Source: Sphingomonas prati
GTDB lineage: Bacteria > Pseudomonadota > Alphaproteobacteria > Sphingomonadales > Sphingomonadaceae
DNA length: 64,000 bases
Direction of reading: 5' to 3'
Assembly (NCBI RefSeq): GCF_014643515.1
Contig: NZ_BMJP01000001.1
Coordinates: 1,651,110-1,715,109 of the forward strand
A program made the position numbers and the translations under genes. Positions 7,829-20,272 of this stretch are shown piece by piece (positions within the stretch are counted from its first letter, which is position 1; the number at the start of each line of letters is the position of its first letter). The notes beneath the pieces were generated by a model. That model did no database searches, had not been told where the DNA came from, and worked only from the letters and a program-made list of their open reading frames with translations.

Positions 7829-8650
7829 TCAGCCCGCGTGGATCGTCGCGCCCCAGCCGCCCCAGACATAGATCGAGATGAACAGAAACAGCCACACGAC
7901 ATCGACGAAGTGCCAGTACCAGGCCGCCGCTTCGAACCCGAAATGCTGCTTCGGCGTGAAGTCGCCCTTGTACGTCCGGAACAGGCAGACGGCGAGGAAG
8001 ATGGTGCCGACCAGCACGTGGAACCCGTGGAACCCGGTCGCCATGAAGAACGCAGCGCCGTAGTTCAGTCCCTTGAAGGCGAACGGCGCATGCATGTACT
8101 CATAGGCCTGGATCGTCGAGAACAGCGCGCCCAGCGCGATCGTGCACCACAGCCCGGTCTTCAGCCCCTCACGGTCTCCCTGCAGCAGCGAATGGTGCGC
8201 CCAGGTCACCGTCGTCCCCGAACACAGCAGGATCAGCGTGTTGAGCAGTGGCAGGTGGAACGGGTCGATGACTTCGATCCCCTTCGGCGGCCACACGCCA
8301 CCGACCGCGTCGACCGTCGACGGGAACAGCGAGAAGTCGAACCACGCCCAGAACCAGCCGACGAAGAACATCACCTCCGACGCGATGAACAGGATCATCC
8401 CGTACCGCAGGTGGAGCGACACGACGGGCGTATGATCGCCGGCATTCGCCTCGCGGATCACGTCCGACCACCAGCTGTAGAAGGTGTAGAGGATCCCGAT
8501 CAGGCCGAAAAAGAACACCAACCCGCCATGCGCGACGCTGTGCATCCACATGATCCCGCCCGACGCCATGACCAGCGCCGCCATCGACCCGAAAAACGGC
8601 CAGATGCTCGGCGGAAGGATATGATAATCATGGTTCTTGGCACCGGCCAT
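7829..8650 (-). CDS. ctaE: Cytochrome c oxidase subunit III
   Basis: A 273-residue, seven-TM protein of the aa3 oxidase. Family marks include HDYHILPPSIWPFFGS at the N-terminus, FIASEVMFFVGWFWAWF (with the conserved glutamate), HHSLLQGDREG and the C-terminal FGFEAAAWYWHFVDVVWLFL. The start at 8650 (MAGAKNHDYH) is chosen because homology begins there; the frame upstream is unrelated. The gene lies 32 bases after ctaG in the operon. Confidence 0.97.
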   Translation of the reverse strand: MAGAKNHDYHILPPSIWPFFGSMAALVMASGGIMWMHSVAHGGLVFFFGLIGILYTFYSWWSDVIREANAGDHTPVVSLHLRYGMILFIASEVMFFVGWFWAWFDFSLFPSTVDAVGGVWPPKGIEVIDPFHLPLLNTLILLCSGTTVTWAHHSLLQGDREGLKTGLWCTIALGALFSTIQAYEYMHAPFAFKGLNYGAAFFMATGFHGFHVLVGTIFLAVCLFRTYKGDFTPKQHFGFEAAAWYWHFVDVVWLFLFISIYVWGGWGATIHAG

Positions 8651-8682
8651 CTGCGGTCTTCCCCTCTTGTCGTTGCTTGGGC

Positions 8683-9252
8683 TTAGCCCGCCGTCTCGGG
8701 CGAATCCACCGGATAGAATGTGTAGCTCAGCGTGATCTCGCTGACCTCGCGCGCATCCGGATCGTCGAGGATCTTCGGATCGACATAATAGGTCACCGGC
8801 ATCCGCATCGTGGCGCCGGCCTCCAGCGTTTGATTGGTGAAGCAGAAACACTGGATCTTGGTGAAATATTTGCCGACCTGGCTCGGCGTGACGTTGAACG
8901 ATGCGCTGCCCGTGACCGGATGATCCGCCGCATTGGTCGCGTTGAAGAACGCCAGTTCGCGCGCGCCGATCGCGACTCGCGCGGTCTGCTGTTCCGGCGT
9001 GAACGTCCAGGGCAGGCGAGAACTGACATTGGCGTCGAACCGCACGGAGATGATCTTGCCGACCACCGCACCCGGTGCCTGCGCCAGCGTCGCGCGCTGC
9101 GTCGTGCCGTCGAACCCGGTATATTCGCAGAAGATGCGGTACAGCGGCACGCTGGCGAACCCGAGCCCCACCATCGCCGCGACGAGCAACAGCATCAGGT
9201 TGCGCACCCGCCGGTTGCGGCCCGCCAGCATCTGAGCCGCGGCCGTATTCAC
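8683..9252 (-). CDS. ctaG: Cytochrome c oxidase assembly protein CtaG (Cox11)
   Basis: A 189-residue copper chaperone that delivers copper to the CuB site of subunit I. It has one N-terminal TM anchor (VRNLMLLLVAAMVGLGFASVP), the VPLYRIFCEYTGFDG segment, and the copper-binding CFCF motif in KIQCFCFTNQTLEAG. The start is GTG at 9252, overlapping the stop of the preceding small gene (GTGA), which supports translational coupling. Confidence 0.95.
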   Translation of the reverse strand: MNTAAAQMLAGRNRRVRNLMLLLVAAMVGLGFASVPLYRIFCEYTGFDGTTQRATLAQAPGAVVGKIISVRFDANVSSRLPWTFTPEQQTARVAIGARELAFFNATNAADHPVTGSASFNVTPSQVGKYFTKIQCFCFTNQTLEAGATMRMPVTYYVDPKILDDPDAREVSEITLSYTFYPVDSPETAG

Positions 9253-9383
9253 AGCATCTTCGCCATGCTGATCCCGAAGAACAGCACCGCCAGCGCGCCG
9301 AGGCAGAGCCCCATCACGATCGACCGGCTCTTCTGCCGACGCCGCAGCTCGGCTTCCTGCGCAGGCGTCAGGTCGGGCGTCAT
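9249..9383 (-). CDS. Small cytochrome oxidase assembly-type membrane protein (44 aa)
   Basis: A 44-residue protein ([20 protein letters not shown] then one hydrophobic segment [22 protein letters not shown]). It overlaps the ctaB stop by four bases at its ATG and the ctaG GTG at its stop, so it is translated in the middle of the operon. Very short single-TM proteins occupy this same slot in many proteobacterial cta operons (CoxF-like or small assembly protein). Function is inferred from position only. Confidence 0.8.
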   Translation of the reverse strand: MTPDLTPAQEAELRRRQKSRSIVMGLCLGALAVLFFGISMAKML

Positions 9384-10327
9384 GCGAAGAACCGATCGAC
9401 GACCAGCGCGCCGAACAGCACGAACAGGTAGAGGATCGAGAAGGCGAACAACCGCCGCTCCGGCTTCATCGCGGCCTGATCGGTCTCGCGGCTGACTGCG
9501 ACCTGCACCGCCATCGCGGCGAACACCGCGGTGAACAAGCACGCCACCACGCCGTAGATCGCACCGGTCAGCCCGAGCGGCCACGGCGCGATGGCCGTGA
9601 TCGACATCGGCACGGTATAGAGCAGCACCTGCGTCCGCGTGACGGTCAGCCCGGCCACCACAGGCAGCATCGGCACACCCGCGGCAGCGTAATCCGTCTT
9701 CACATACAGCGACAGCGCCCAAAAATGCGGCGGCGTCCACAGGAACACCAGCGCGAACAGCAGCACGGGCAGCAGATCGACCCGCCCCGTCGCCGCAGCC
9801 CAGCCGATCAGCGCGGGAAACGCGCCCGCCGCACCACCGATCACGATGTTCTGCGGCGTCCGGCGCTTCAGCCAGACGGTGTAGATCAGCACATAGAACC
9901 AGATCGACACGGTCAGGATACCGGCCGCCAGCAGGTTCACCGCCAGCCCCATCAGCAGCACGGAGAAGGACGCGAGCCCCACGCCAAAATGCAGCGCCGA
10001 CTGGCGGTCCATCCGCCCCGCCGGCAGCGGCCGGTTGCGCGTCCGCTTCATCTTCGCGTCGAGGTCGGCCTCATACCACTGGTTCAGCGCACCCGCCGCA
10101 CCCGCGCCCAGCGTGATGCACAGGATCGCGGTGAACCCCAGCACCGGATGGATCGGCACCCGCGCTGCCAGCATCCCGCACAGCCCGGTGAACACCACCA
10201 GCGTCAGCACCCGCGGTTTGCACAGCGCGACGAAATCGCGCCACTCCGCCGGCATTGCGGCAACGGGTGAAGGCACGACCGCGCCGTCGGCAGGGGCAGT
10301 CAGGTCAGGATAGGCGCTGGATGCCAT
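9380..10327 (-). CDS. ctaB: Protoheme IX farnesyltransferase (heme O synthase)
   Basis: A 315-residue UbiA-family prenyltransferase that attaches a farnesyl group to heme b, giving heme o, the precursor of heme a. The first aspartate-rich motif is [20 protein letters not shown] and the protein has about eight or nine TM helices (for example [34 protein letters not shown]). The [19 protein letters not shown] segment holds the second conserved motif. It sits 58 bases after ctaD, in the operon that needs its product. Confidence 0.96.
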   Translation of the reverse strand: MASSAYPDLTAPADGAVVPSPVAAMPAEWRDFVALCKPRVLTLVVFTGLCGMLAARVPIHPVLGFTAILCITLGAGAAGALNQWYEADLDAKMKRTRNRPLPAGRMDRQSALHFGVGLASFSVLLMGLAVNLLAAGILTVSIWFYVLIYTVWLKRRTPQNIVIGGAAGAFPALIGWAAATGRVDLLPVLLFALVFLWTPPHFWALSLYVKTDYAAAGVPMLPVVAGLTVTRTQVLLYTVPMSITAIAPWPLGLTGAIYGVVACLFTAVFAAMAVQVAVSRETDQAAMKPERRLFAFSILYLFVLFGALVVDRFFA

Positions 10328-10385
10328 GTCACTCGATCAAATCGGCGCAGCCCCGTGATCGGGACGGCGCACAGGATACCGAAGG

Positions 10386-13285
<2,900 letters not shown>

Positions 13286-13485
13286 TCATCCCCCGTTTCG
13301 GGCGGCGAAACGCCTTTGCGTCCCTTTAGCGCACCTGTCCAATTGTTCACCTATACCCGCCGCCGGTCCCGGCCTCAACCCGCTCCGCCGAAAACCATGC
13401 GGCGCGGTTGCAGCGCGCCGACCACCGCCCTATCTGCCGCCGGAACGATCGGCCCTGATCGTATTTACCTTAGGGGTTGCCCCAA
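13286..13485. promoter_or_regulatory. Divergent promoter region between ctaC and pyrE
   Basis: About 200 bases separate the two divergent genes and contain no gene, so promoters for the oxidase operon and for the pyrE run should lie here. I could not assign convincing -35/-10 hexamers. AGGGG at 13472-13476 is the ribosome binding site that decides the pyrE start. Confidence 0.45.
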
Positions 13486-14067
13486 GTGCACGAAGACGAG
13501 GTCCTGGCCGAATTCCGCGCAGCCGGTGCGCTGCTCGAAGGACATTTTGTCCTATCCTCTGGCCTGCACAGCCCGCGATACCTGCAATGCGCCCGCGTCC
13601 TGATGGATCCGACCCGCGCCGCCCGACTCGCCGCGGCCCTCGCGCTGTCGATCCCCGACAAGATTAAGATCCAGCTTGGCGCGGTCGTCAGCCCCGCGAT
13701 GGGCGGCATCATCATCGGTCACGAGATGGGTCGCGCGCTGGGGCTCGACGCGATGTTCGTGGAGCGCCCGACCGGCACGTTTGAACTGCGCCGCGGTTTC
13801 CGCCTGCCCCCCGGGCAGAAGATCCTGCTGGTCGAGGACGTCGTCACCACGGGCTTGAGCTCGCGCGAGGCGATCCGTGCGATCGAAGCGGAGGGCGGCG
13901 AGGTCATCGCCGCCGCCTCGTTGGTCGACCGCTCGAACGGCACCGTCGACCTCGGCGTGCCCTACTACCCGCTCATCCGCCTCGACGTGCCAAGCTACGC
14001 TGCAGACGCGCTTCCCCCCGAACTGGCCGCCATCCCGACGACGAAGCCCGGCAGCCGGGCGGCATGA
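13486..14067 (+). CDS. pyrE: Orotate phosphoribosyltransferase
   Basis: A 193-residue type I phosphoribosyltransferase of de novo pyrimidine synthesis, converting orotate and PRPP to OMP. The PRPP motif is [14 protein letters not shown], the substrate hood region is [21 protein letters not shown], and [11 protein letters not shown] is conserved. GTG at 13486 is preferred because AGGGG lies 9 bases upstream; a TTG at 13477 would lack a site. The stop overlaps the pdxJ ATG by four bases. Confidence 0.95.
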   Translation: MHEDEVLAEFRAAGALLEGHFVLSSGLHSPRYLQCARVLMDPTRAARLAAALALSIPDKIKIQLGAVVSPAMGGIIIGHEMGRALGLDAMFVERPTGTFELRRGFRLPPGQKILLVEDVVTTGLSSREAIRAIEAEGGEVIAAASLVDRSNGTVDLGVPYYPLIRLDVPSYAADALPPELAAIPTTKPGSRAA

Positions 14068-14798
14068 CCAGGCCGGGCCATCTCCGCCTCGGCGTCAATA
14101 TCGATCACGTCGCCACGATCCGCAACGCGCGCGGCGTCGCCTATCCCGACCCGGTCCGCGCCGGCCTCCTTGCCGAACTGGCCGGGGCCGACGGCATCAC
14201 TGCGCATCTGCGCGAGGATCGGCGCCACATCACCGACGACGACATCGCCCGGCTGGCTGCGACCCTCACCGTCCCGCTGAACTTCGAAATGGCCGCGACC
14301 GACGAGATGCTCGGCATCGCGCTCCGCCACCGCCCGCACGCCGCCTGCATTGTCCCCGAACGGCGGGAGGAACGCACGACCGAGGGCGGGCTCGACGCCG
14401 CCGGGCAATATGACCGGCTCCAGCCGCTCGTCGCCGCACTGCGCGATGCCGGCATCCGCGTCTCGCTGTTCATCGCGCCCGAGGCGCGGCAGATCGACGC
14501 TGCAATCCGGCTCGGCGCCCCCGTCGTCGAACTGCACACCGGCCACTATGCCGACCTCCCGGACGCGGACCGCGCCACCGAACTACGCCGCCTGTCTGAT
14601 GCCGCCGCCCTCGCCGCGCGCAACGGGATCGAGGTCCATGCCGGCCACGGGCTGACCTACGACAATGTCGTGCCGATCGCCGCGATCCCGCAGGTCGCCG
14701 AACTCAACATCGGCCACTTCCTCGTCGGCGAGGCGCTGTTCACCGGCCTCGACGCCAGCGTCCGCCAGATGCGCGCGCTGATGGATTCCGCCCGGTGA
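14064..14798 (+). CDS. pdxJ: Pyridoxine 5'-phosphate synthase
   Basis: A 244-residue TIM-barrel enzyme that condenses 1-deoxyxylulose 5-phosphate and 3-amino-2-oxopropyl phosphate to pyridoxine 5'-phosphate. Landmarks are [16 protein letters not shown] at the N-terminus, [13 protein letters not shown], the [15 protein letters not shown] segment and [10 protein letters not shown] near the end. It is translationally coupled to pyrE (ATGA overlap). Dxs, which makes one of its substrates, is encoded further along the window. Confidence 0.97.
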   Translation: MTRPGHLRLGVNIDHVATIRNARGVAYPDPVRAGLLAELAGADGITAHLREDRRHITDDDIARLAATLTVPLNFEMAATDEMLGIALRHRPHAACIVPERREERTTEGGLDAAGQYDRLQPLVAALRDAGIRVSLFIAPEARQIDAAIRLGAPVVELHTGHYADLPDADRATELRRLSDAAALAARNGIEVHAGHGLTYDNVVPIAAIPQVAELNIGHFLVGEALFTGLDASVRQMRALMDSAR

Positions 14799-14808
14799 GC
14801 ATGCCGCG

Positions 14809-15228
14809 ATGATCGTCGGCATCGGCTCCGACCTCTGCAATATCGACCGGGTCCAGGCCTCGCTCGACCGGTTCGGCGATCGCTTTACCGACCGGGTCTT
14901 CACCCCCACGGAACGGGCAAAGGCGGACAAGCGCCCCTTCACCCGCGCGGGCACCTACGCCAAGCGTTTCGCCGCCAAGGAAGCCTTTTCCAAGGCGGTC
15001 GGAACCGGGTTCAGGCAGGGCGTGTTCATGCGCGATATCGGGGTCGTCAATCTGCCCTCTGGCGCGCCGACCTTGGCGCTGACGGGCGGCGCGAAAGCCA
15101 GGCTTGACGCGATGACGCCGCCGGGCCACGCCGTCGATATCCATCTGACCATGACCGACGACCATCCCTTCGCGCAGGCCTTCGTCATCCTCTTCGCCCG
15201 CCCGATACGAGAAAGACAGACGCCGTGA
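14809..15228 (+). CDS. acpS: Holo-[acyl-carrier-protein] synthase
   Basis: A 139-residue phosphopantetheinyl transferase of the AcpS type, which activates acyl carrier protein. The N-terminal [14 protein letters not shown] holds the metal-binding aspartate, and [15 protein letters not shown] holds the second metal ligand and catalytic segment. It starts 10 bases after the pdxJ stop, and the pdxJ-acpS-lepB order is widely conserved in proteobacteria. Its stop overlaps the lepB start. Confidence 0.97.
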   Translation: MIVGIGSDLCNIDRVQASLDRFGDRFTDRVFTPTERAKADKRPFTRAGTYAKRFAAKEAFSKAVGTGFRQGVFMRDIGVVNLPSGAPTLALTGGAKARLDAMTPPGHAVDIHLTMTDDHPFAQAFVILFARPIRERQTP

Positions 15229-16106
15229 GCGATACCAAGGCCGCAATGGCTGCCCCCGCAAAACCCGCTCCCCGGCCGACGGACTGGTGGGGCGAGGCCA
15301 AGGGCATCTTCTGGCTCGTGCTGGCCGTCCTCGCCTTTCACAGCCTGCTCGCCAAGCCGTTCTACATCCCCAGTGAATCGATGATGCCGACGCTGGTGAA
15401 GGGCGATCGGCTGGTCGTCACCAAATATCCGTATGGCTGGTCCTACGTCTCGCCCAGCTTCCACGTCCTGCCGTTCCTCAAGGGCCGGCTGTTCGGCCGC
15501 CTGCCGGAACGCGGCGACATCGTCATCGTGATGCCGCAGGGGAAGACGTCGGACTACATCAAGCGCGTCATCGGCCTGCCCGGCGATCGCCTCGCCGTCC
15601 GCAACGGCACCGTGATCCTGAACGGCGTCCCCGTGCAGCGCCGCTCGATCGGCACCGCCAAGATCCCGGTCGACGCCAACGTGCCGTGCGACCAGCCGCA
15701 GGTGATGCAGTACCGCGTCACCGGCGAAGACGGCCGGCTTTACTGTGCGCTCCCACTCGTCCGCGAAACGCTCCCCGGTGGTGCGACCTTCAACACGATC
15801 GACCTTGGCGACTATCCCCCGGTCGATGACTATGCCGAAATCACGATCCCGGCGAACCACGTCTTTCTGATGGGCGACAACCGCGATCAGTCCGCCGACA
15901 GCCGCGTCCCCGCCGACCAGGAAGGGTTGAACGGCCCGGTCCCGTACGAAAATCTCGGCGGCCGCGCGGAATTCATCACCTTCTCGCTCGACGGCACGTC
16001 GACCTGGCTCAACCCAATCAGCTGGTTCACCGCGATGCGCGGTGACCGGGCCGGCACCAGCCTCCACCCGGACCGCAGCGCCGCCGCCGCCGCTTCGACG
16101 AAATGA
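15225..16106 (+). CDS. lepB: Signal peptidase I
   Basis: A 293-residue membrane-anchored S26 peptidase that removes signal peptides from exported proteins. A single N-terminal TM segment ([20 protein letters not shown]) precedes box [15 protein letters not shown], with catalytic serine 52. The general-base lysine is in [16 protein letters not shown], and box E is [15 protein letters not shown]. The start is GTG at 15225 overlapping acpS (GTGA), and the stop overlaps the next gene, so the whole run pyrE to the AI-2E transporter looks coupled. Confidence 0.96.
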   Translation: MSDTKAAMAAPAKPAPRPTDWWGEAKGIFWLVLAVLAFHSLLAKPFYIPSESMMPTLVKGDRLVVTKYPYGWSYVSPSFHVLPFLKGRLFGRLPERGDIVIVMPQGKTSDYIKRVIGLPGDRLAVRNGTVILNGVPVQRRSIGTAKIPVDANVPCDQPQVMQYRVTGEDGRLYCALPLVRETLPGGATFNTIDLGDYPPVDDYAEITIPANHVFLMGDNRDQSADSRVPADQEGLNGPVPYENLGGRAEFITFSLDGTSTWLNPISWFTAMRGDRAGTSLHPDRSAAAAASTK

Positions 16107-17155
16107 GCGGCGAGGAGCGGACCGAGACGCCCGGCCCGGCCGATAACAACGGTCCGGTCGTCGGGCGCGAGATCGTCCGCGCCGCGGTCTGGCTCGGCCT
16201 CGCCTCCGCGATCTTCCTCGTCTGGACCCTGTCGCAGACGATCCTCGTCATCATCGGCGCGTTCGTGATCTGCCAGATGCTCGACGGCGGCACCCGCCTG
16301 CTCGGCCGCATCCTGCCGATCGGCCGGTCGTGGCGGCTGCTGATCGTCTGCCTGGCGGTGCTCGGCTTCATGGCCTGGGTCGTCTACTTCGCCGGTGCCT
16401 CGATCATGGGGCAGTTCGACATGCTCCGCACCACCGTGACGCAGCAAAGCGCCCGCGTGCTCGCCTGGGGCCAGTCGATGGGGCTGTCCGCTAGCGGCGC
16501 GCAGATGGATCAGGTCGGGCAACAGCTGATGGGTTCGATCGGCAAGCTCACCTCCGCAGTCGGCACCGCCTTCGGTGCGCTCTCGTCGATCGCGATGATC
16601 GTCGTGCTCGGGCTGTTCTTTGCGGCGGACCCCAAGCTGTACGAACGCGGCATCGCCTGGATGCTCCCGCTCGACGGGCGCGAGTCCTTCTACAAGACCG
16701 CCGCCAAGATGGGCCACACGCTCCGCATGCTGATGTTCGGCCGGCTGATCGGCATGGCGGTCGAGGGGGTCGGCACCTGGGCGCTGCTCGCGATCGGTGG
16801 CGTGCCGATGGCCGGGCTGCTCGGCATCCTGACCGGCCTGCTCGCCTTTCTGCCCAACATCGGCGCGATCGTGTCGGGCGTGCTGATCGTGCTCGTCGGG
16901 TTCAGCCAGGGCGTCGACACTGGCCTGTGGGCGGTCGGCGTCTACTGCGTCGTTCAGGTCATCGACGGCTACATCATCGTGCCGATGGTGGCCAAACGCT
17001 CCGTCGACCTCGCCCCCGCCCTCGTCCTCGGCGCCCAGCTCCTGTTCGGCGCGCTCTTCGGCATCCTCGGCTTGGCCCTCGCCGACCCGATCGTTGCGAT
17101 GATCAAGGTCATGCTGGAGCAACGCTCGAAAGAAGCCGCGGCGGAAGCAGCGTAA
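16103..17155 (+). CDS. AI-2E family transporter (PerM/TqsA-like membrane protein)
   Basis: A 350-residue polytopic membrane protein. Eight or so hydrophobic segments are visible, with the family features VIGAFVICQMLDGG near the N-terminus and the C-terminal GILTGLLAFLPNIGAIVSGVLIV plus GYIIVPMVAKRSVDLAPALVL. These match PF01594, which includes TqsA and various Na+/H+ or efflux proteins; the substrate cannot be told from sequence. It is the last gene of the pyrE run and is followed by a single-half family D repeat that may serve as its terminator. Confidence 0.9.
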   Translation: MSGEERTETPGPADNNGPVVGREIVRAAVWLGLASAIFLVWTLSQTILVIIGAFVICQMLDGGTRLLGRILPIGRSWRLLIVCLAVLGFMAWVVYFAGASIMGQFDMLRTTVTQQSARVLAWGQSMGLSASGAQMDQVGQQLMGSIGKLTSAVGTAFGALSSIAMIVVLGLFFAADPKLYERGIAWMLPLDGRESFYKTAAKMGHTLRMLMFGRLIGMAVEGVGTWALLAIGGVPMAGLLGILTGLLAFLPNIGAIVSGVLIVLVGFSQGVDTGLWAVGVYCVVQVIDGYIIVPMVAKRSVDLAPALVLGAQLLFGALFGILGLALADPIVAMIKVMLEQRSKEAAAEAA

Positions 17156-17301
17156 AGTCCGGTCGCAACAGCAAAGCCCTTTCCCTTTCAAGGGAGGGGG
17201 TTGGGGGTGGGTGCAACACCATCCCAAATCCAACACAGCGACGATGACCAGAGACCCTAAGGCACTCGTAACGGGCCTCCGTTACAGCAACCTCAACCTA
17301 C
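17156..17301. repeat. Intergenic interval with a single-half family D repeat (D2, 17174-17213)
   Basis: The element AAAGCCCTTTCCCTTTCAAG followed by GGAGGGGGTTGGGGGTGGG forms one hairpin like half of the D1 element. It sits between convergent genes (AI-2E transporter and M14 peptidase). The rest of the interval shows nothing recognisable. Confidence 0.7.
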
Positions 17302-19050
17302 TCACCGCACCTCACGCCCAACCGGATACACCAGATACCGCGCATCGTAATAAGGCGACCGCTCGTAAAACCACGCCAGCCGTGCCCGCGCATCGCCCGC
17401 AAACTTGGCATCCCCCTTCACCTTCGCCGCAAACGCCGCGCGCAACTTCGGATCCCGCGCCAGCATCGCATCCGCCATCGGCGCGATCACATAGGCCTCC
17501 ATATATTCCGTCCGCTGCAGGATCTCCGGGAAGAACCCCCAGGCGAGCAACCCGTCCGGGCTCTCCGGCTCCAGCAACGCCGCCGCCAGTTGCTCCAGCG
17601 GCTGGTCCGCCGGCACCCGCACCGATCCCGCCGGCCAGGTCTCGCGTGCCACGGCATGCACATAGGTCGCCGATTTCAACGGCACCCGCCCCTCGTTCGC
17701 GGCGCCCAGCACAGGGTCCACCAGCCGTACCCGGTCCGTCGCCACCGTCCGCGGGGCCGCGATCGTCTCCATCTCCACCCCGTGCAGCCTGAGCCGCGCG
17801 ATCACGTCGAGTCGGCTCGCCGGCACCCACCAGGCGCGCGGCAGCCGCGTCGTGACGTCCGGCTCCTCGCCCCAGATCGGCATCTGCACCCGCGTCGGCC
17901 GACCGGTCCAGCGGATGACCTCGCCGCCCGCCGCAGCCGACGGCACCATGTCATGCGAGATTCCGTCGAACGCCCGCGTTGCGCCCGGTGCCGCGCTCCG
18001 CTTCCACGCCAGCACCTGCTGAGCCGGCCGCACTCGCCGGTCCGCGGCGATTGCCGCCCGCGCCCCCGCCCCGTCCGCACCCAGCAGCCGCAACGAAGCC
18101 TCGATCAGCACATAGCTGCCCAGCACGCGCTGGCGATACGGCTTCAGCGAATGCGTCTCGACCAGCACCGTCGGCACATGGCTCAGGTCGCCATAACCGT
18201 CCGAAAACCGCCCCGTGCTCGCCGTATCCTCGATCCCCTTGTCCGGATCGGGATCGATGGTCGAGATATACTGATACGGCTTGTGCCCCGCCGCGGTCAG
18301 CGCCGCCTCCACCGCCGGCCGGTACGTCCGGTCCAGCCAGCGCCCGACCGCCGCCGACTGCGCATAACGCCCGCCGAACCCGTTGAAATCGGTCGTGATG
18401 TCGTACTGGTAATCGATCCCGTCGGTGACGTGGATGTCGAGGTACAGCGCCGGGTCCCATTTGCGGATCAGCCCGATCATCGCCTGCATTTCGGGCGTAT
18501 CGGCCTTCAGATAATCGCGGTTCAGGTTCATGTTCTGCGCCGTCGTGCGCCAGCCCTGACCCGCCGGCCCCCGTTGGTTCGGCCGGTTAAAGTCCCCCGC
18601 CCGCTCATGCCCGTCGACGTTGAAGATCGGCACGAACACCAGGGTCGCCCGATCGAGCAACCCGTCCTTGCCCCGCAAAGCGATGTCGCGCAGCAGCATC
18701 AGCCCCGCGTCCTTCCCGTCGATCTCGCCCGCATGAATGCCGGCCTGCACCAGCAGCACCGGCTTGCCCGCTCCCGGCTTCGACGCGACCACCGCATACA
18801 ACACCCGCCCCTCCGGCGACCGCCCGAACGGCTCGATCCGCAACAACGGCGACGCCGCCACCAGCCGATCCACCCACGCCCGCGTCTCCGCATAGGACGG
18901 CGTCGTCGCAAACCCGCTCGCCTCCGACGGCGTGATCCACGGATCCCCCGCACTGGCGACCAGTGCGACGCTCTTCCCCGACCAGGGCTGCACCGGCGGC
19001 AGCGGCGCCTGCGGAAACGTAGCGGCCAGCATCGTCAGCAGGGCGATCAT
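17302..19050 (-). CDS. M14 family zinc carboxypeptidase-like metallopeptidase, secreted
   Basis: A 582-residue exported peptidase. The start at 19050 gives a signal peptide (MIALLTMLAATFPQAPLPP); the reading frame continues upstream into repeat sequence that is not expected to be coding. The zinc ligands are in QAGIHAGEIDGKDAG (H-x-x-E) and LYLDIHVTDGIDY (third histidine), with NMNLNRDY between and a catalytic glutamate candidate in VLVETHSLKPYRQRV. The fold is the carboxypeptidase A type; the C-terminal 200 residues are an extra, beta-rich part. Likely periplasmic or lipid-free extracellular. Confidence 0.9.
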   Translation of the reverse strand: MIALLTMLAATFPQAPLPPVQPWSGKSVALVASAGDPWITPSEASGFATTPSYAETRAWVDRLVAASPLLRIEPFGRSPEGRVLYAVVASKPGAGKPVLLVQAGIHAGEIDGKDAGLMLLRDIALRGKDGLLDRATLVFVPIFNVDGHERAGDFNRPNQRGPAGQGWRTTAQNMNLNRDYLKADTPEMQAMIGLIRKWDPALYLDIHVTDGIDYQYDITTDFNGFGGRYAQSAAVGRWLDRTYRPAVEAALTAAGHKPYQYISTIDPDPDKGIEDTASTGRFSDGYGDLSHVPTVLVETHSLKPYRQRVLGSYVLIEASLRLLGADGAGARAAIAADRRVRPAQQVLAWKRSAAPGATRAFDGISHDMVPSAAAGGEVIRWTGRPTRVQMPIWGEEPDVTTRLPRAWWVPASRLDVIARLRLHGVEMETIAAPRTVATDRVRLVDPVLGAANEGRVPLKSATYVHAVARETWPAGSVRVPADQPLEQLAAALLEPESPDGLLAWGFFPEILQRTEYMEAYVIAPMADAMLARDPKLRAAFAAKVKGDAKFAGDARARLAWFYERSPYYDARYLVYPVGREVR

Positions 19051-19085
19051 ATGGTCAGGTCCTCCATCGGCGGTCTCCACCCCAA

Positions 19086-19214
19086 CCGTTCGTGCTGAGT
19101 AGAGGCCGAGTAGCGCCACTCGGCGCGTATCGAGGGCGCGTATCGAAGCACCGGTCACGCGATCCTTCGATACGGGTCTTCGCCTGTGCTCAGCCCCTAC
19201 TCATGACAAACGGT
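19086..19214. repeat. Family C long inverted repeat, copy C1
   Basis: CCGTTCGTGCTGAGTAGAGG at one end and a diverged complement (CTGTGCTCAGCCCCTACTCA and ACGGT) at the other enclose inner ATACG/CGTATCGA motifs. A second copy lies at 28802-28936. It overlaps the region just upstream of the M14 peptidase start. Confidence 0.75.
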
Positions 19215-19471
19215 CCGGGAATGACAGGGCGTAAAGCGACACCCATTGTCCGGCAACCCCGCGCTAGCCCGACCCCCAACCCCGTTCGGTTCGAGCCTGT
19301 CGAGAACGCCGATGTTCTCGACAGGCTCGAACCGAACGGGGTTAGTGCGGTGTTTGGATAGGTGTCATATGCCTCAGCACCGCACCACCACCCCCGACCA
19401 TCCCGAGCGAAGTCGAGGGACACTTCGAGCGCAGCCGAGAAGCCCACACCGCCCCACGCGCCCGCCCAAAA
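19215..19471. repeat. Intergenic interval with family A copy A2 (19279-19343) and family B copy B1 (19399-19444)
   Basis: A2 is a near-perfect inverted repeat (ACCCCGTTCGGTTCGAGCCT ... right-arm complement). B1 reads CATCCCGAGCGAAGTCGAGG then ACTTCGAGCGCAGCCGAGAAG. No gene was found here. Together with C1, the 420 bases between the M14 peptidase and proC are almost wholly repeat-derived. Confidence 0.75.
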
Positions 19472-20272
19472 TCAGCGAGCAGCCGCCGCCATCTCGCGGT
19501 TCCGCGCCACGGCCGCCGCAATGGTCCGCGTCATCAACGCCCCCAACCCGGCATCCCCATCGAGCACATCCAACCCCTTGCGCGTGCTGCCCCCAGGGCT
19601 CGCCACCCGCTCCGCCATCTCCGCCGGCCCGACGTCGCTCGCGCCAGCCTGAGCCGCCGCCCCCACGACCGTCGCCAACGCCAACTCCGCCGACTGCTCA
19701 ACCGGCAACCCGGCCGCGACCCCCGCCGCTGCCAGCGCATCGACGAACCGATAAAGAAACGCCGGTCCCGACCCGGCTACCGCCGCCACGACATCCATCG
19801 CCGCCGCATCGTCCATCCACGCCACCAACCCGAGCGGCGCCATCAGTTCATCGATCGCCGCCCGCAACTCAGGCTCGTCGTCGACCATGTGCAGCCCCAC
19901 GACCCCCTGCCCGATCGCGACCGGCAGGTTCGGCATCGCCCGCACGATCCGCGCGCCCGGAAAGCGCGCCCGCAAAGCTGCATCCTCGACCCCCGCCAGG
20001 ATCGACACCAGCACCGTCCCCGGCCGCATCGCCGCCGCCAGTGGCCCCGCGACCAGATCCAGCATCTGCGGCTTCACCCCAAGCAGCAACAGCTCGGGCG
20101 CATCCCCGTCAGCCGGCACCGCGGACAAGGTCGCGACACCCTCCGCAAACGCCGCCCCGGACTTCCGGATCACCGTCAGCCGCGCCGGGTCCAGCCCGGT
20201 CGTCAGCCAGCGGCGCAGCATCGCGCCACCCATATTGCCCGCGCCGACCGCCCAGATCGACCCGAAGCTCAC
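19472..20272 (-). CDS. proC: Pyrroline-5-carboxylate reductase
   Basis: A 266-residue reductase for the last step of proline synthesis. The N-terminal NAD(P)-binding motif is IWAVGAGNMGGAMLRRWL, with VKPQMLDLV and RAMPNLPVAIGQGVVGL in the core, and the C-terminal P5CR signature ASPGGSTRKGLDVLD preceded by AGSGPAFLYRFVDAL. The start is GTG at 20272, overlapping the stop of the YbjN gene (GTGA). The reading frame upstream of this GTG is unrelated. Confidence 0.96.
   Translation of the reverse strand: MSFGSIWAVGAGNMGGAMLRRWLTTGLDPARLTVIRKSGAAFAEGVATLSAVPADGDAPELLLLGVKPQMLDLVAGPLAAAMRPGTVLVSILAGVEDAALRARFPGARIVRAMPNLPVAIGQGVVGLHMVDDEPELRAAIDELMAPLGLVAWMDDAAAMDVVAAVAGSGPAFLYRFVDALAAAGVAAGLPVEQSAELALATVVGAAAQAGASDVGPAEMAERVASPGGSTRKGLDVLDGDAGLGALMTRTIAAAVARNREMAAAAR

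Noticed and set aside
19051..19158. A 36-residue N-terminal extension of the M14 peptidase
   Set aside because: The sequence lies in the C1 repeat, has no homology and would place the signal peptide in the middle.
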